The notes below the pieces were generated by a model. That model did no database searches, was not told the origin of the DNA, and was given only the letters and a program-made list of their open reading frames with translations. From positions 1-64,000 of the forward strand of contig CABURV010000002.1 in NCBI GenBank assembly GCA_902494035.1: a DNA stretch of 64,000 bases. Direction: 5' to 3'. A program made the translations under genes and the position numbers. Below, piece by piece: positions 26,618-34,259 of the stretch (position 1 is its first letter; each line of letters starts with the position of its first letter). The DNA is from an uncultured Collinsella sp. (lineage in GTDB: Bacteria > Actinomycetota > Coriobacteriia > Coriobacteriales > Coriobacteriaceae).

Positions 26618-26962
26618 GCGAACTCCCCTTTAGCTAACTACAGTGTTTGCAGGGAGATGTTACCGCATCGTTTCGTCGACGTGTTCGAGACCGTCTCCAT
26701 AATTGGCGATTTTTACGTTCGTGCAATTCGGCGAGCGGCTTGATTTCCTCGGCAGACGATGCTTTTGACACATATGGCCCCGCCGTCGCCGACCGCGTGA
26801 TTGTCGCTCGAAAAAAGTTGGAGTATTTTTTGCCGCCTTTTACCTGCGGAGACGCCAATCCGTCAAGCATTTGGTTAGAAATTGGTCAAGTAGCGGCTGA
26901 TACGGTCGGCGTCGACAGCCAAAACCGATAGAAGTTTTGGCCCCAGAAGCAGGGAGGTTCCC
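26618..26962. promoter_or_regulatory. Divergent intergenic region between lctD and the surface-protein operon
   Basis: 345 bases with no supported gene. It must hold divergent promoters. A TTGACA hexamer occurs at 26765-26770 on the plus strand but lacks a -10 at normal distance. A run of AT-rich sequence spans 26808-26832. A short direct repeat of AAATTGGTCAAG character is near 26879. Nothing decisive is visible. Confidence 0.3.
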
Positions 26963-27259
26963 ATGGCATATTACTGGCCCCAGTACGGCATCGCCATCGA
27001 AGTCGACGACGATCCCCATCTCCTGCCTTTCGACGAAGAGGCATTCCCCGATACGACGGTCTACCACGTTACCACCGATGTGATCTGCGACCCTGAGTCG
27101 TTCTCGGCGCTCGCCCACCACATCGCACGTATCCACGACATCGAGCTCCCTCCCGACTTCGACGAGCTTGTCTACTCGCGCCGCCTGATGCTTCGCATGC
27201 TCTTTGGAGCGGACCCGTCCACCTTTGCGCGCATCTATACCGCCAAGGATGCCGCATGA
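26963..27259 (+). CDS. Small hypothetical protein, first gene of the surface-protein operon
   Basis: 98 residues, soluble, acidic N-terminal half (EVDDDPHLLPFDEEAFPD) and a helical C-terminal half (SRRLMLRMLFGADPSTFARIY). No signal peptide and no recognised family. The ribosome binding site GGGAGG is six bases before the ATG. Its stop overlaps the next start in ATGA (27256-27259), so it is certainly co-translated with the membrane-anchored protein that follows. The function is unknown; a cytoplasmic partner for the downstream secreted proteins is a guess from position. Confidence 0.7.
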   Translation: MAYYWPQYGIAIEVDDDPHLLPFDEEAFPDTTVYHVTTDVICDPESFSALAHHIARIHDIELPPDFDELVYSRRLMLRMLFGADPSTFARIYTAKDAA

Positions 27260-27765
27260 GCGCGAAAAAGCCACCCCACTTTGCAGGTCTGAGTCGTCGC
27301 AAGAAGCCCATCGTTGCCTGCTTGGCCATCGTCTGTGCCCTTGTCGCCGTAGGACTATACGCTTGGCAGTCGCAGCCCGTACCCGAGGCGGGCGCTTCGG
27401 TTACGACGGCCGAGGGCAAAACGCGTCAGGAAATCCAAGATGAGCTCGACGCCATCGTCCGCGACAACATGATGACGATTTCGGTCGCACCGGTCGCTCA
27501 GCTGCAGGAGGACGGCAAGCTGCGCGTCAACGTGCAAAACGTCCAAGACAACAAGTTTCCCCAGCGATTCCGCGTCATCCAAAACGACGAGACCATGTAC
27601 GAATCCGGTGTGGTCAAGACCGGCAAGACAATCGAAACGTGCCCCGCCGGCGACATCAAAGAAGGCGAGGCGTACATCGAGATCCAGGCACTCGATGCCA
27701 AGACCCTCGACAGCCACGGCAATCCGACACGTGTCAAGGTACGGGTTGAGCAAGCCGAGAACTAG
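27256..27765 (+). CDS. Membrane-anchored hypothetical protein
   Basis: 169 residues with a basic N-terminus (LSRRKKP) followed by one hydrophobic segment at about residues 19-36 (IVACLAIVCALVAVGLYAW) and an extracytoplasmic domain of about 130 residues rich in beta-forming stretches (LRVNVQNVQDN, FRVIQNDETMYESG, EAYIEIQALD). It has no lipobox and no cell-wall sorting signal, so it probably remains as a signal anchor. It overlaps the upstream gene by four bases. No known family was recognised. Confidence 0.7.
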   Translation: MSAKKPPHFAGLSRRKKPIVACLAIVCALVAVGLYAWQSQPVPEAGASVTTAEGKTRQEIQDELDAIVRDNMMTISVAPVAQLQEDGKLRVNVQNVQDNKFPQRFRVIQNDETMYESGVVKTGKTIETCPAGDIKEGEAYIEIQALDAKTLDSHGNPTRVKVRVEQAEN

Positions 27766-27854
27766 CTTTCCGGCCGACGCGGCGCCGCACGCAATTCACC
27801 AGCATTCGTCCAATCATCGCGGGGACGGCCCGCGGCGAATAGAAAGGAACGACC

Positions 27855-28454
27855 ATGGACATCACCAGGAACATGAACGGAGCCAAAGCGCTCGTCGTGG
27901 GCGCAGGGCTCGCGCTCGCGCTCGCAATGGGCGCCGCCCCGACGCCAGCTATGGCAGCCGGGCGCGTTGGAACCACGAAAGTAATGGTCAGGACCGAGAT
28001 CGACAACGTTGAGTTCAAAGTTCCGACGGTTATTCCCTTCGTCGCCAAGGCCGACGGCACGCTTCAGGGCCCCTCAGAAGACGCGACCACCATCGACAAT
28101 CATTCGGCCTACGGCATCCATGTCACCAACATGAAGATCGACGCCATGAACACCTGGACCATTGCTGCCGACGCCAAAGCCGGAACCGCACAGAACTCCA
28201 TCGACTTTAAGGTCGGCCCCGACGGGGAACTCCAGAACGCCAGCGCCGCAATGCAGGGGACGGGCCTCGATCTTTCCAAGAACGCAGCCTTCGACATGGG
28301 CTACCAGGGCATTGCCGGCGGCACGGACAAAATTAAGCTCAAGACAAGCGGAAACGTCGCCCGCGTCACGCGCGACATCTTCCGCGTAACCGGCGAAGGC
28401 GATCAGGTTGCAACGATCACCTGGACGGTCGAGCCCGGTGCGCACACGGCATAA
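27855..28454 (+). CDS. Secreted hypothetical protein, pilin/adhesin-like
   Basis: 199 residues with a classical signal peptide (hydrophobic GAGLALALAMGAA, cleavage likely after PAMAA near residue 35). The mature part is predicted as beta-rich and has two Trp motifs, MNTWTIAA and the C-terminal ITWTVEPG. These recall, but do not match, the WxL motifs of Gram-positive surface proteins. It lacks its own sorting signal. Start ATG behind AGAAAGGAACGACC. It precedes, and overlaps by 17 bases, a small LAQTG protein, so the two may be assembled together on the surface. Confidence 0.7.
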   Translation: MDITRNMNGAKALVVGAGLALALAMGAAPTPAMAAGRVGTTKVMVRTEIDNVEFKVPTVIPFVAKADGTLQGPSEDATTIDNHSAYGIHVTNMKIDAMNTWTIAADAKAGTAQNSIDFKVGPDGELQNASAAMQGTGLDLSKNAAFDMGYQGIAGGTDKIKLKTSGNVARVTRDIFRVTGEGDQVATITWTVEPGAHTA

Positions 28455-28719
28455 GGCCGTCGCCCTGGCCGCCGCCGTCAGCATCCTAGCGTTTGGGCCA
28501 GCCATGGCCTTTGCCCAGCAAGAACAGGCGCAGGCCGCCACGCAAGTGACGGTCGACCTCTCGGAGCTCGACCGCGGCGACCGCGAAGAACCGTTGGCGC
28601 AGACAGGCGACAGACGATGGCTCTTGGCAGCAGGCGCCACAGCAGCAGGCGCGGGGACCGCTGGCCTCGGTCTGCACATCAAACGCAGCCAGAAACAAAA
28701 CACGGACAGGCCGCACTAA
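28438..28719 (+). CDS. Small secreted protein with LAQTG cell-wall sorting signal
   Basis: 93 residues from the GTG at 28438. It consists of a signal peptide (KAVALAAAVSILAFGPAMAFA), a very short mature region of about 30 residues (QVTVDLSELDRGDREE), and a C-terminal sorting signal: LAQTG, a hydrophobic span (WLLAAGATAAGAGTAGLGL) and a basic tail (KRSQKQN). LAQTG fits the LPXTG-like pattern used by sortases, with Ala for Pro. The tiny exposed region suggests an anchor or spacer, not an adhesin. The ribosome binding site is weak, so expression may depend on coupling to the upstream gene, which it overlaps. Confidence 0.75.
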   Translation: MRTRHKAVALAAAVSILAFGPAMAFAQQEQAQAATQVTVDLSELDRGDREEPLAQTGDRRWLLAAGATAAGAGTAGLGLHIKRSQKQNTDRPH

Positions 28720-28737
28720 ATTAGCTAAGGAGACCCC

Positions 28738-30168
28738 ATGGCATCGAAGAACCTTTTGCCCGTCGTCGCACTCTGCGGCGCGCTCGCAACCGGAACGCCT
28801 GTCGCCGCTTGGGCGACTCCCGTCATGGCAGACTCCTTACCAGCAGCCCTAAGCTCCGCACCAAATCCGTCGAGCGCCATTGCGTGCAAGCGTTTTTCGA
28901 TCGCACAGGCCGCAATCTCAACCTCGGGATGCCTTCGTCGTAATACGGACGGCTCGATAGTCGTGGATATCAATCGTTCGAACAAGGCAAACGGCTCCCA
29001 GGCGGGGTGTGCCGTCTGCACGTGGCGCTCGGTTGTGTTCGATGCAGATGGCGATCCGTGCGATTTGGAGTTGCGCATCGACATCGCTTCGGTCGATGAC
29101 TCGGCGAACGGAGCGAAGGTCGCCTTCGACGGTACGTTTTTTGAGAAAGGAGGCGGTATATGTCTGGGCTGCGCCGCCGCGAATGCAGACGACACGCAGC
29201 CCACCCTCTCATTCACGGCATCGTTGCGGCTGACCAAAGCCGGCACCGATGCCATCGCGGTGGGAGAAGCGTCCCTGCTGTTCTACGCCGTCAGCGCCAA
29301 AGACACAGACGCTCATTTCGAGAAGCCAGCCGGATCTCTCAGCCTTACGCGCGGGACGGAGGCAGGCCCTATTGAGATCGATGCCCACGCGCAATGCAGG
29401 CAACGCATTCTTGCCGACCCGGCGCTTCTCGAAATGGAGTGGAACGGATCCGGAGCCATCGGAATTCTCCCCTCCGCGCTTGACGCCAAGACGCTCCCCT
29501 CAAACGACGAACCCATCAACGCAACCATACAAGAAGAGAGCGCGGATAAAGAAGCAAGTGCGGGCGACACGCCGTCGCCGACAAACAGCGTCCCAGCTTC
29601 TTTCGAAGCACCGGATGAGCCCGCTACCGATCCAAACGATCCCGAGCTCGCGGACAGTCTGGGGCTTGCTGATCCTCAAGAGATCGATGAAGGTAACTGC
29701 TGCGTGCTTGCCGCGCTCGACCACACAGAGGTCATCGACGCTGCGAACATCGAAGCTGCCGCCGCCAATCAGCCCGTCCGCAAGTCGGCTATCATCGCAT
29801 TTCCTGAATCCATCGAAGTCGTCTTTTTGCCATCGGGCGAGGTCGTGGCCCCAACACTGCTCACCTTGTTGGGCGCCAAGAATACTCGAAACGAAATTAA
29901 AAAGGTCACAGTTGTCGACCCTGCAACCACCGCCAAGCTGCGTCTATACGCCGTTGCTCCAGACGGAGGCAAGGCCTTGGAATTCGATGGCGACACACTC
30001 CTAGCCTGGCGACGTCTGGACATTATGCAAGACGTCTCGTACCAGATCGAGCTCGAAGGGTTTGATCGTGCCCGCGATGCCAATATCATCGCCGCGGCTA
30101 TTGAATCCCCGCAGCGGCTTATGACACTGCGCTTTGAATACTATCCCTATGTCCCGACAACCACCTGA
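28738..30168 (+). CDS. Secreted cysteine-containing hypothetical protein
   Basis: 476 residues with an N-terminal signal peptide (LPVVALCGALATGTPVAAWA). The region 45-140 has several cysteines (SGCLRR, AGCAVCTW, GGICLGCAA), a low-complexity acidic and Ser/Pro/Thr-rich linker spans about 255-310, and a C-terminal domain follows with IIAFPESIEVVFLPSGE and YQIELEGFDRA. There is no LPXTG signal or membrane anchor. The ribosome binding site AAGGAG lies five bases from the ATG. It is the last gene of the five-gene operon; the paired cysteines suggest disulfides formed outside the cell. No family recognised. Confidence 0.7.
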   Translation: MASKNLLPVVALCGALATGTPVAAWATPVMADSLPAALSSAPNPSSAIACKRFSIAQAAISTSGCLRRNTDGSIVVDINRSNKANGSQAGCAVCTWRSVVFDADGDPCDLELRIDIASVDDSANGAKVAFDGTFFEKGGGICLGCAAANADDTQPTLSFTASLRLTKAGTDAIAVGEASLLFYAVSAKDTDAHFEKPAGSLSLTRGTEAGPIEIDAHAQCRQRILADPALLEMEWNGSGAIGILPSALDAKTLPSNDEPINATIQEESADKEASAGDTPSPTNSVPASFEAPDEPATDPNDPELADSLGLADPQEIDEGNCCVLAALDHTEVIDAANIEAAAANQPVRKSAIIAFPESIEVVFLPSGEVVAPTLLTLLGAKNTRNEIKKVTVVDPATTAKLRLYAVAPDGGKALEFDGDTLLAWRRLDIMQDVSYQIELEGFDRARDANIIAAAIESPQRLMTLRFEYYPYVPTTT

Positions 30169-30191
30169 GGCTTAAATGCTGCGCATCATTC

Positions 30192-30217
30192 CTAATACCG
30201 CTTATATAACGTATTAG
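30192..30217. promoter_or_regulatory. Palindrome upstream of the DUF554 gene
   Basis: CTAATAC and GTATTAG, seven matched bases on each side of a 12-base AT-rich spacer, located about 70-95 bases upstream of the DUF554 start and 24 bases after the previous stop. It could be an operator or a weak terminator; the sequence does not decide. Confidence 0.4.
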
Positions 30218-30286
30218 ATGGGTTGCGATGTGCCTCGCATTTCGTTCTGCTACGATTGCCACGTTGGCATCAATACAGGAGGGCTC

Positions 30287-31003
30287 ATGCCGGGCTTGGG
30301 AACAATCATCAACGTTGTGCTTTTAGTTGCGGGCGGTCTTTTAGGATTAGCGGGCGGCCGCTTCATTACACCGCGCATCCAAGACACGCTCATGAAAGCA
30401 TCGGGGCTGTGCGTCCTGTTTATCGGCCTGGGCGGCACCATGCAAAAGATGCTCATCATCGATGGAAAAGCGCTAGCGACCACCGGTACCACCATGCTCA
30501 TCGTCTCATTTGCGCTCGGTTCGCTCATCGGCGAGGCCGTCAACTTGGAAGCCGCCATCGAGAACCTTGGCGAATGGCTCAAGCGCAAGACTGGCAGTGA
30601 GGGCGATAACGAGTTCACCAACGCTTTTGTCTCGACTTCACTCACCGTGTGTATCGGCGCCATGGCCATTGTGGGATCGATCCAGGACGGTCTGCTCGGT
30701 GACTGGTCAACGCTTGCCCTGAAAGGCGCATTGGACTGCATCATCGTCTGCACCATGACGGCGTCGCTTGGCCGCGGCTGCATTTTCTCCGCCCTGCCCG
30801 TCGCCGTGTTCCAGGGGACGATCACGCTGTTTGCCGGCGCACTCTCCCCCATCATGACCACGGCAGCCCTCGACAGCCTTTCGCTCGTAGGCTCCATGCT
30901 CATCTTCTGCGTCGGCGTCAACCTCATCCGTCCCCAGACCTTCCGCACGGCCAATATGCTCCCCTCCGTCGTCATCGCCGTCATCTACGCCCTCCTGTTC
31001 TAA
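30287..31003 (+). CDS. DUF554 family membrane protein
   Basis: 238 residues with six or seven hydrophobic segments. The start is the ATG at 30287 with CAGGAGGG five bases upstream. Conserved stretches include GTIINVVLLVAGGLLGLAGGRF, LCVLFIGLGGTMQ, FALGSLIGE, SLTVCIGAMAIVGSIQDGL and the C-terminal GVNLI, all typical of DUF554 (YdfK-like) proteins. The function of the family is not established; transport is commonly suggested. It is followed by the TerB-containing operon on the same strand but separated by 88 bases with its own promoter-like sequence. Confidence 0.88.
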   Translation: MPGLGTIINVVLLVAGGLLGLAGGRFITPRIQDTLMKASGLCVLFIGLGGTMQKMLIIDGKALATTGTTMLIVSFALGSLIGEAVNLEAAIENLGEWLKRKTGSEGDNEFTNAFVSTSLTVCIGAMAIVGSIQDGLLGDWSTLALKGALDCIIVCTMTASLGRGCIFSALPVAVFQGTITLFAGALSPIMTTAALDSLSLVGSMLIFCVGVNLIRPQTFRTANMLPSVVIAVIYALLF

Positions 31004-31045
31004 ATCTATCTACGCAGCAGTATCTCGAACACTTGTTTGATGCTG

Positions 31046-31054
31046 TGCTATGAT
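31046..31054 (+). promoter_or_regulatory. Extended -10 element candidate for the TerB operon
   Basis: TGCTATGAT matches the extended -10 pattern TGnTATnnT. It lies 37 bases upstream of the GTG start of the TerB gene. A TCGAAC at 31025-31030, 18 bases before the TATGAT hexamer, is a poor -35, which is acceptable with an extended -10. Confidence 0.4.
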
Positions 31055-31091
31055 ATGAGGCCACCGAAACTGCGTTAGGAGAGGAGAGGCG

Positions 31092-32852
31092 GTGGCCGAC
31101 CAGGACATCAAGATGCTCATCGAGCGCATTATGGCCGAGGCCCGGACCCATCAGTCCGCCCGTTTCTCACATGAAGTCTACGCAGACGAGCCGATTCTCA
31201 AGACCGGCCGACAGATGCAGAACTTCCTCCCCGACCAGTACCGCAAAATGCGTGAGATATCGCGTTGGCAAGAAGACCCCAAGGGCGGCGCGGGCCGCTG
31301 GCTATCGGAGGCCGAGCTTTTCTACCGCCAAGGCTTGCTGATGGCCGATTTCGAGGACGACTGCCCCTACAACGGCACCTTTAAGTCGTACTTTCCCACC
31401 TACAACGCCATGAGCGACCGGCAGCTGCGCGGCTACTTTACCTGGCGTGCCCAAGTGCGCCGCGGAACCGTCGAGGAAACGTCTACGTCCTTTGCCTTTC
31501 TGTATCTCTATGAGCTGATTTGCGGCATTGGCGTAGATGACCCGCTCGATGGTTTTAACAAGATCAAGGCCTTTTGGGATGCCTACCGCGCCTTCGAGCC
31601 CGGCATCGACCGGTTTGCACGCGTGTGGTTGCAGGACTACGCCGTGTTCCACGGGCTCGACCCCAAGCTGCTTCGTGATTCTAAAACCGTCATGTTCGAT
31701 TACGCCCTTATCGAGCTGCGGCGCGCGGCACGAGACCTTGTACCAGCACCGGCGCCGTCCGGCCAGACCCCTACGCGTCGCAAAACCTCCGAGCCCACGC
31801 TCCCCCTTCCGCCCGATGAGGTGCGCGAGGAGCGACTCATGGCCGCCATCAACGCCCTCTCCACGTACAACCTAAGTAGCTCGCGGCTCGACCGCAGCCA
31901 CCACCGCGATCTGCGCCACGTGGCATGCGCCGTGTATGTCCGCATGGCGCGCTACTATGACACGCACCGAAAGACCGGCATCGTGGCGAGTTTATTTGGG
32001 GAGGAGACGGCCATGCCCTACACCATGTTTGCCTCGGCCGTATTCTTTGCGCCCGAGCGCCACGAGGACTGCGAATACCGCCTGGATCCTATCCATATCT
32101 ACCGTTGCCAAAACGGCTTTTGGGAATGCATGCGTATCCATAGCAGTAGGCAAAAGAGTAGCAAGCTCGGTGAAATGATGCGCGCCTGCGACCAACGCCT
32201 GCGCCTGGCGCTGGACCCCGCCCATCCCCTTAAGGAAGAAAAGGTCCCCAAATATCTGGCCAAGATTATCGATGACGAGATTGTGGCATGGCTTTCGTGG
32301 GACGCCGCACACCAGCCCGTCAAGATCGATATCGATCTGAGTCAGCTGGGACACATTCGGAGCGCCGCCGTGCAAACGCGCGAAGCGCTTTTGATCGACG
32401 AGGAACGCGAGGACGGCGCACCTGTGGAAGCCGAGGCGACGCTTATAGAGCAACCGAACACCGAGTCTGCACCCGGCATGACTGCCGAACCTGGCGAGAT
32501 GACCATACGGCAAAACGAACCCGACGAGCCGACTGTCTCCACCGAAGAGTTTGGCGTCGTGGCGCCGCTCCTCGCGTCTGTGGACGCACCCGTAACGCCC
32601 GCGCCCACCGAAGCTGCAAACAAACTCGCTCCCGCCGAAGATACCTTCCTTCGCGCGCTCCTCGAACAAAACGCAGCGCAAGCGACATCGGCAGTGGCGC
32701 ACTCGGGCCAAAGCGAAGATATGCTCGTCGACAGCATCAACGAGGCGCTCTTTGACCTGGTGGGAGACACCGTTATCGAATTCGGCGCGGCAGGGCCGCA
32801 GATTATCGAGGACTACGAAGCAGACGTGAGAGGATACCTAGACCATGAGTGA
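31092..32852 (+). CDS. TerB N-terminal / TerB C-terminal domain protein
   Basis: 586 residues, soluble. The first 230 residues, with SRWQEDPKGGAGRWLSEAELFYRQGLLM and the core FKSYFPTYNAMSDRQLRGYFTWRAQVRRG split by short gaps, are typical of TerB-N proteins; the C-terminal segment ending in INEALFDLVGDTVIEF and EDYEADVRGYL is typical of TerB-C. A low-complexity acidic linker (about 435-545) joins them. The GTG start follows AGGAGAGGAGAGGCG. It overlaps the next gene by eight bases. TerB-N/TerB-C proteins have been associated by comparative genomics with DNA-processing ATPases and helicases, which is the arrangement found here; the biochemical role is unknown. Confidence 0.82.
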   Translation: MADQDIKMLIERIMAEARTHQSARFSHEVYADEPILKTGRQMQNFLPDQYRKMREISRWQEDPKGGAGRWLSEAELFYRQGLLMADFEDDCPYNGTFKSYFPTYNAMSDRQLRGYFTWRAQVRRGTVEETSTSFAFLYLYELICGIGVDDPLDGFNKIKAFWDAYRAFEPGIDRFARVWLQDYAVFHGLDPKLLRDSKTVMFDYALIELRRAARDLVPAPAPSGQTPTRRKTSEPTLPLPPDEVREERLMAAINALSTYNLSSSRLDRSHHRDLRHVACAVYVRMARYYDTHRKTGIVASLFGEETAMPYTMFASAVFFAPERHEDCEYRLDPIHIYRCQNGFWECMRIHSSRQKSSKLGEMMRACDQRLRLALDPAHPLKEEKVPKYLAKIIDDEIVAWLSWDAAHQPVKIDIDLSQLGHIRSAAVQTREALLIDEEREDGAPVEAEATLIEQPNTESAPGMTAEPGEMTIRQNEPDEPTVSTEEFGVVAPLLASVDAPVTPAPTEAANKLAPAEDTFLRALLEQNAAQATSAVAHSGQSEDMLVDSINEALFDLVGDTVIEFGAAGPQIIEDYEADVRGYLDHE

Positions 32853-34143
32853 TACCGCATCCGCAGCACCCCGCGTGCCCAAGCGCGTCGCTGCCGTCAT
32901 TCTAAACTCGCTCAAGGGCGGCGTGGTCCCGCGCATCGGCCTTCCTTACATCACCGTAGGGCGCGAGGTCGAGATCCGCGCCCTGCTCACCGATCTGAGT
33001 CTCATCGCCGACGGTGGCGCGAGCTTCCGCTTTCTGGTCGGTCGTTACGGCGCCGGCAAGAGCTTTTTGCTCCAGACCATCCGCACGCACGCCATGGGCG
33101 AGGGATTCGTCGTCGCTGATGCCGACCTGTCGCCCGAGCGCCGCCTGCAGGGCGGTCAAGGACAGGGCCTTGCCACCTACCGCGAGCTCATCCGCAATAT
33201 ATCGACCAGGACGCGCCCCGAGGGCGGTGCGCTCAACCTTATTTTGGATCGCTGGGTCGCCTCGTGTGCCGACGTCGACGAGTCGGTCGTCAATGCCCAA
33301 CTGGCCCCACTCGAGGAGATGGTCCACGGCTTCGACTTCACCCGCATGCTCCGCCGCTATCGCATGGCCGTCTCGGAGGGTGACGAAGAAGCTATGAGTC
33401 GCGTGACCAAATGGATTCGCGGCGAATACCGCACCAAGAGTGAGGCACGCGCCGAGTTGGGCTCCTCGACCATCATCAGCGATGACGACTGGTACGACTA
33501 CGTTAAGCTCATTGCGCGCTTTTTGGTCTGCAGCGGCTACAAGGGCATGCTGGTGCTCATCGACGAGCTCGTGAATCTGTACAAGATTCCCAACGCGATT
33601 ACGCGCCAATATAACTACGAGAAGATCCTGACCATGTACAACGACACGCTTCAGGGCAAGGCGCAGTACCTGGGCGTAATCATGGGTGGCACGCCGACCT
33701 CTATCGAGGACCGCCGCCGAGGCGTGTTCTCCTACGAGGCCCTGCGCAGCCGACTCGCTCAGGGCCGCTTTGCGCGCGAGGACCTTAAGGACATGCTCGC
33801 GCCCATCATCCGCCTGCAGCCACTCACCTATGAGGAGTTGCTGGTGCTGATCGAAAAACTCATGCAAATTCACGCCGGCTACTTTGGCTGGACGCCCACG
33901 CTTACCGAGAAGGACTTGGTGGACTTCCTCAAGATCGAGTTCGGTCGTGTGGGAGCCGACACGCATCTGACGCCGCGTGAAGTCATTCGTGACTTTATCG
34001 AGCTGCTCGACATCCTATGCCAGAACCCCGACGCCAACGTGGCCGAGTTGCTGCAAAGCGTCGGCGGCGACGCGCCAGCAGCCGCAACAGACGACACCGG
34101 CACCGCAGGCGGCGACCGTAACTTCGCCGAATTCACCATCTAA
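32845..34143 (+). CDS. BrxD-like P-loop ATPase (BREX ATP-binding family)
   Basis: 432 residues. The Walker A is GRYGAGKS at residues 66-73 and a Walker B-type LVLIDELVNL follows around 235-245; GQGLATYRELIRNIS and MGGTPTSIEDRRRG are further conserved stretches. The family is the P-loop group (formerly DUF2791) that includes BrxC/BrxD of BREX defence systems. A short Ala/Thr-rich C-terminal tail follows the ATPase. The gene overlaps the TerB gene by eight bases. No pglZ, methyltransferase or other BREX core gene is nearby, so this is not a standard BREX locus. Confidence 0.82.
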   Translation: MSDTASAAPRVPKRVAAVILNSLKGGVVPRIGLPYITVGREVEIRALLTDLSLIADGGASFRFLVGRYGAGKSFLLQTIRTHAMGEGFVVADADLSPERRLQGGQGQGLATYRELIRNISTRTRPEGGALNLILDRWVASCADVDESVVNAQLAPLEEMVHGFDFTRMLRRYRMAVSEGDEEAMSRVTKWIRGEYRTKSEARAELGSSTIISDDDWYDYVKLIARFLVCSGYKGMLVLIDELVNLYKIPNAITRQYNYEKILTMYNDTLQGKAQYLGVIMGGTPTSIEDRRRGVFSYEALRSRLAQGRFAREDLKDMLAPIIRLQPLTYEELLVLIEKLMQIHAGYFGWTPTLTEKDLVDFLKIEFGRVGADTHLTPREVIRDFIELLDILCQNPDANVAELLQSVGGDAPAAATDDTGTAGGDRNFAEFTI

Positions 34144-34182
34144 CCTGCCAAAAAGGGACAGGTTTATTTTGGCAGGTTTTAT
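34142..34182 (+). terminator. Hairpin between the ATPase and helicase genes
   Basis: AACCTGCCAAAA pairs perfectly with TTTTGGCAGGTT over 12 bases (loop 13) and is followed by TTATCT. It begins inside the stop codon of the ATPase gene and ends about 80 bases before the helicase start. In an operon this could lower helicase output through partial termination, or protect the upstream mRNA. Confidence 0.6.
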
Positions 34183-34259
34183 CTGGGCAAACGTCGATGT
34201 TGCAATTCGACGACCCATTGCCCGTTGCGTTTGATAACCCGTTGTTGAAAGGAGGCCCC

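Noticed and set aside
27855..28454. A true WxL-domain surface protein
   Set aside because: Two TWT motifs are present but neither has the WxL spacing and context of that family.
30185..30197. The 13-mer ATCATTCCTAATA occurs both here and near 52097, upstream of the rubrerythrin gene
   Set aside because: In a window of this size many 13-mer pairs are expected by chance, and the flanks do not match, so a shared regulator is not supported.
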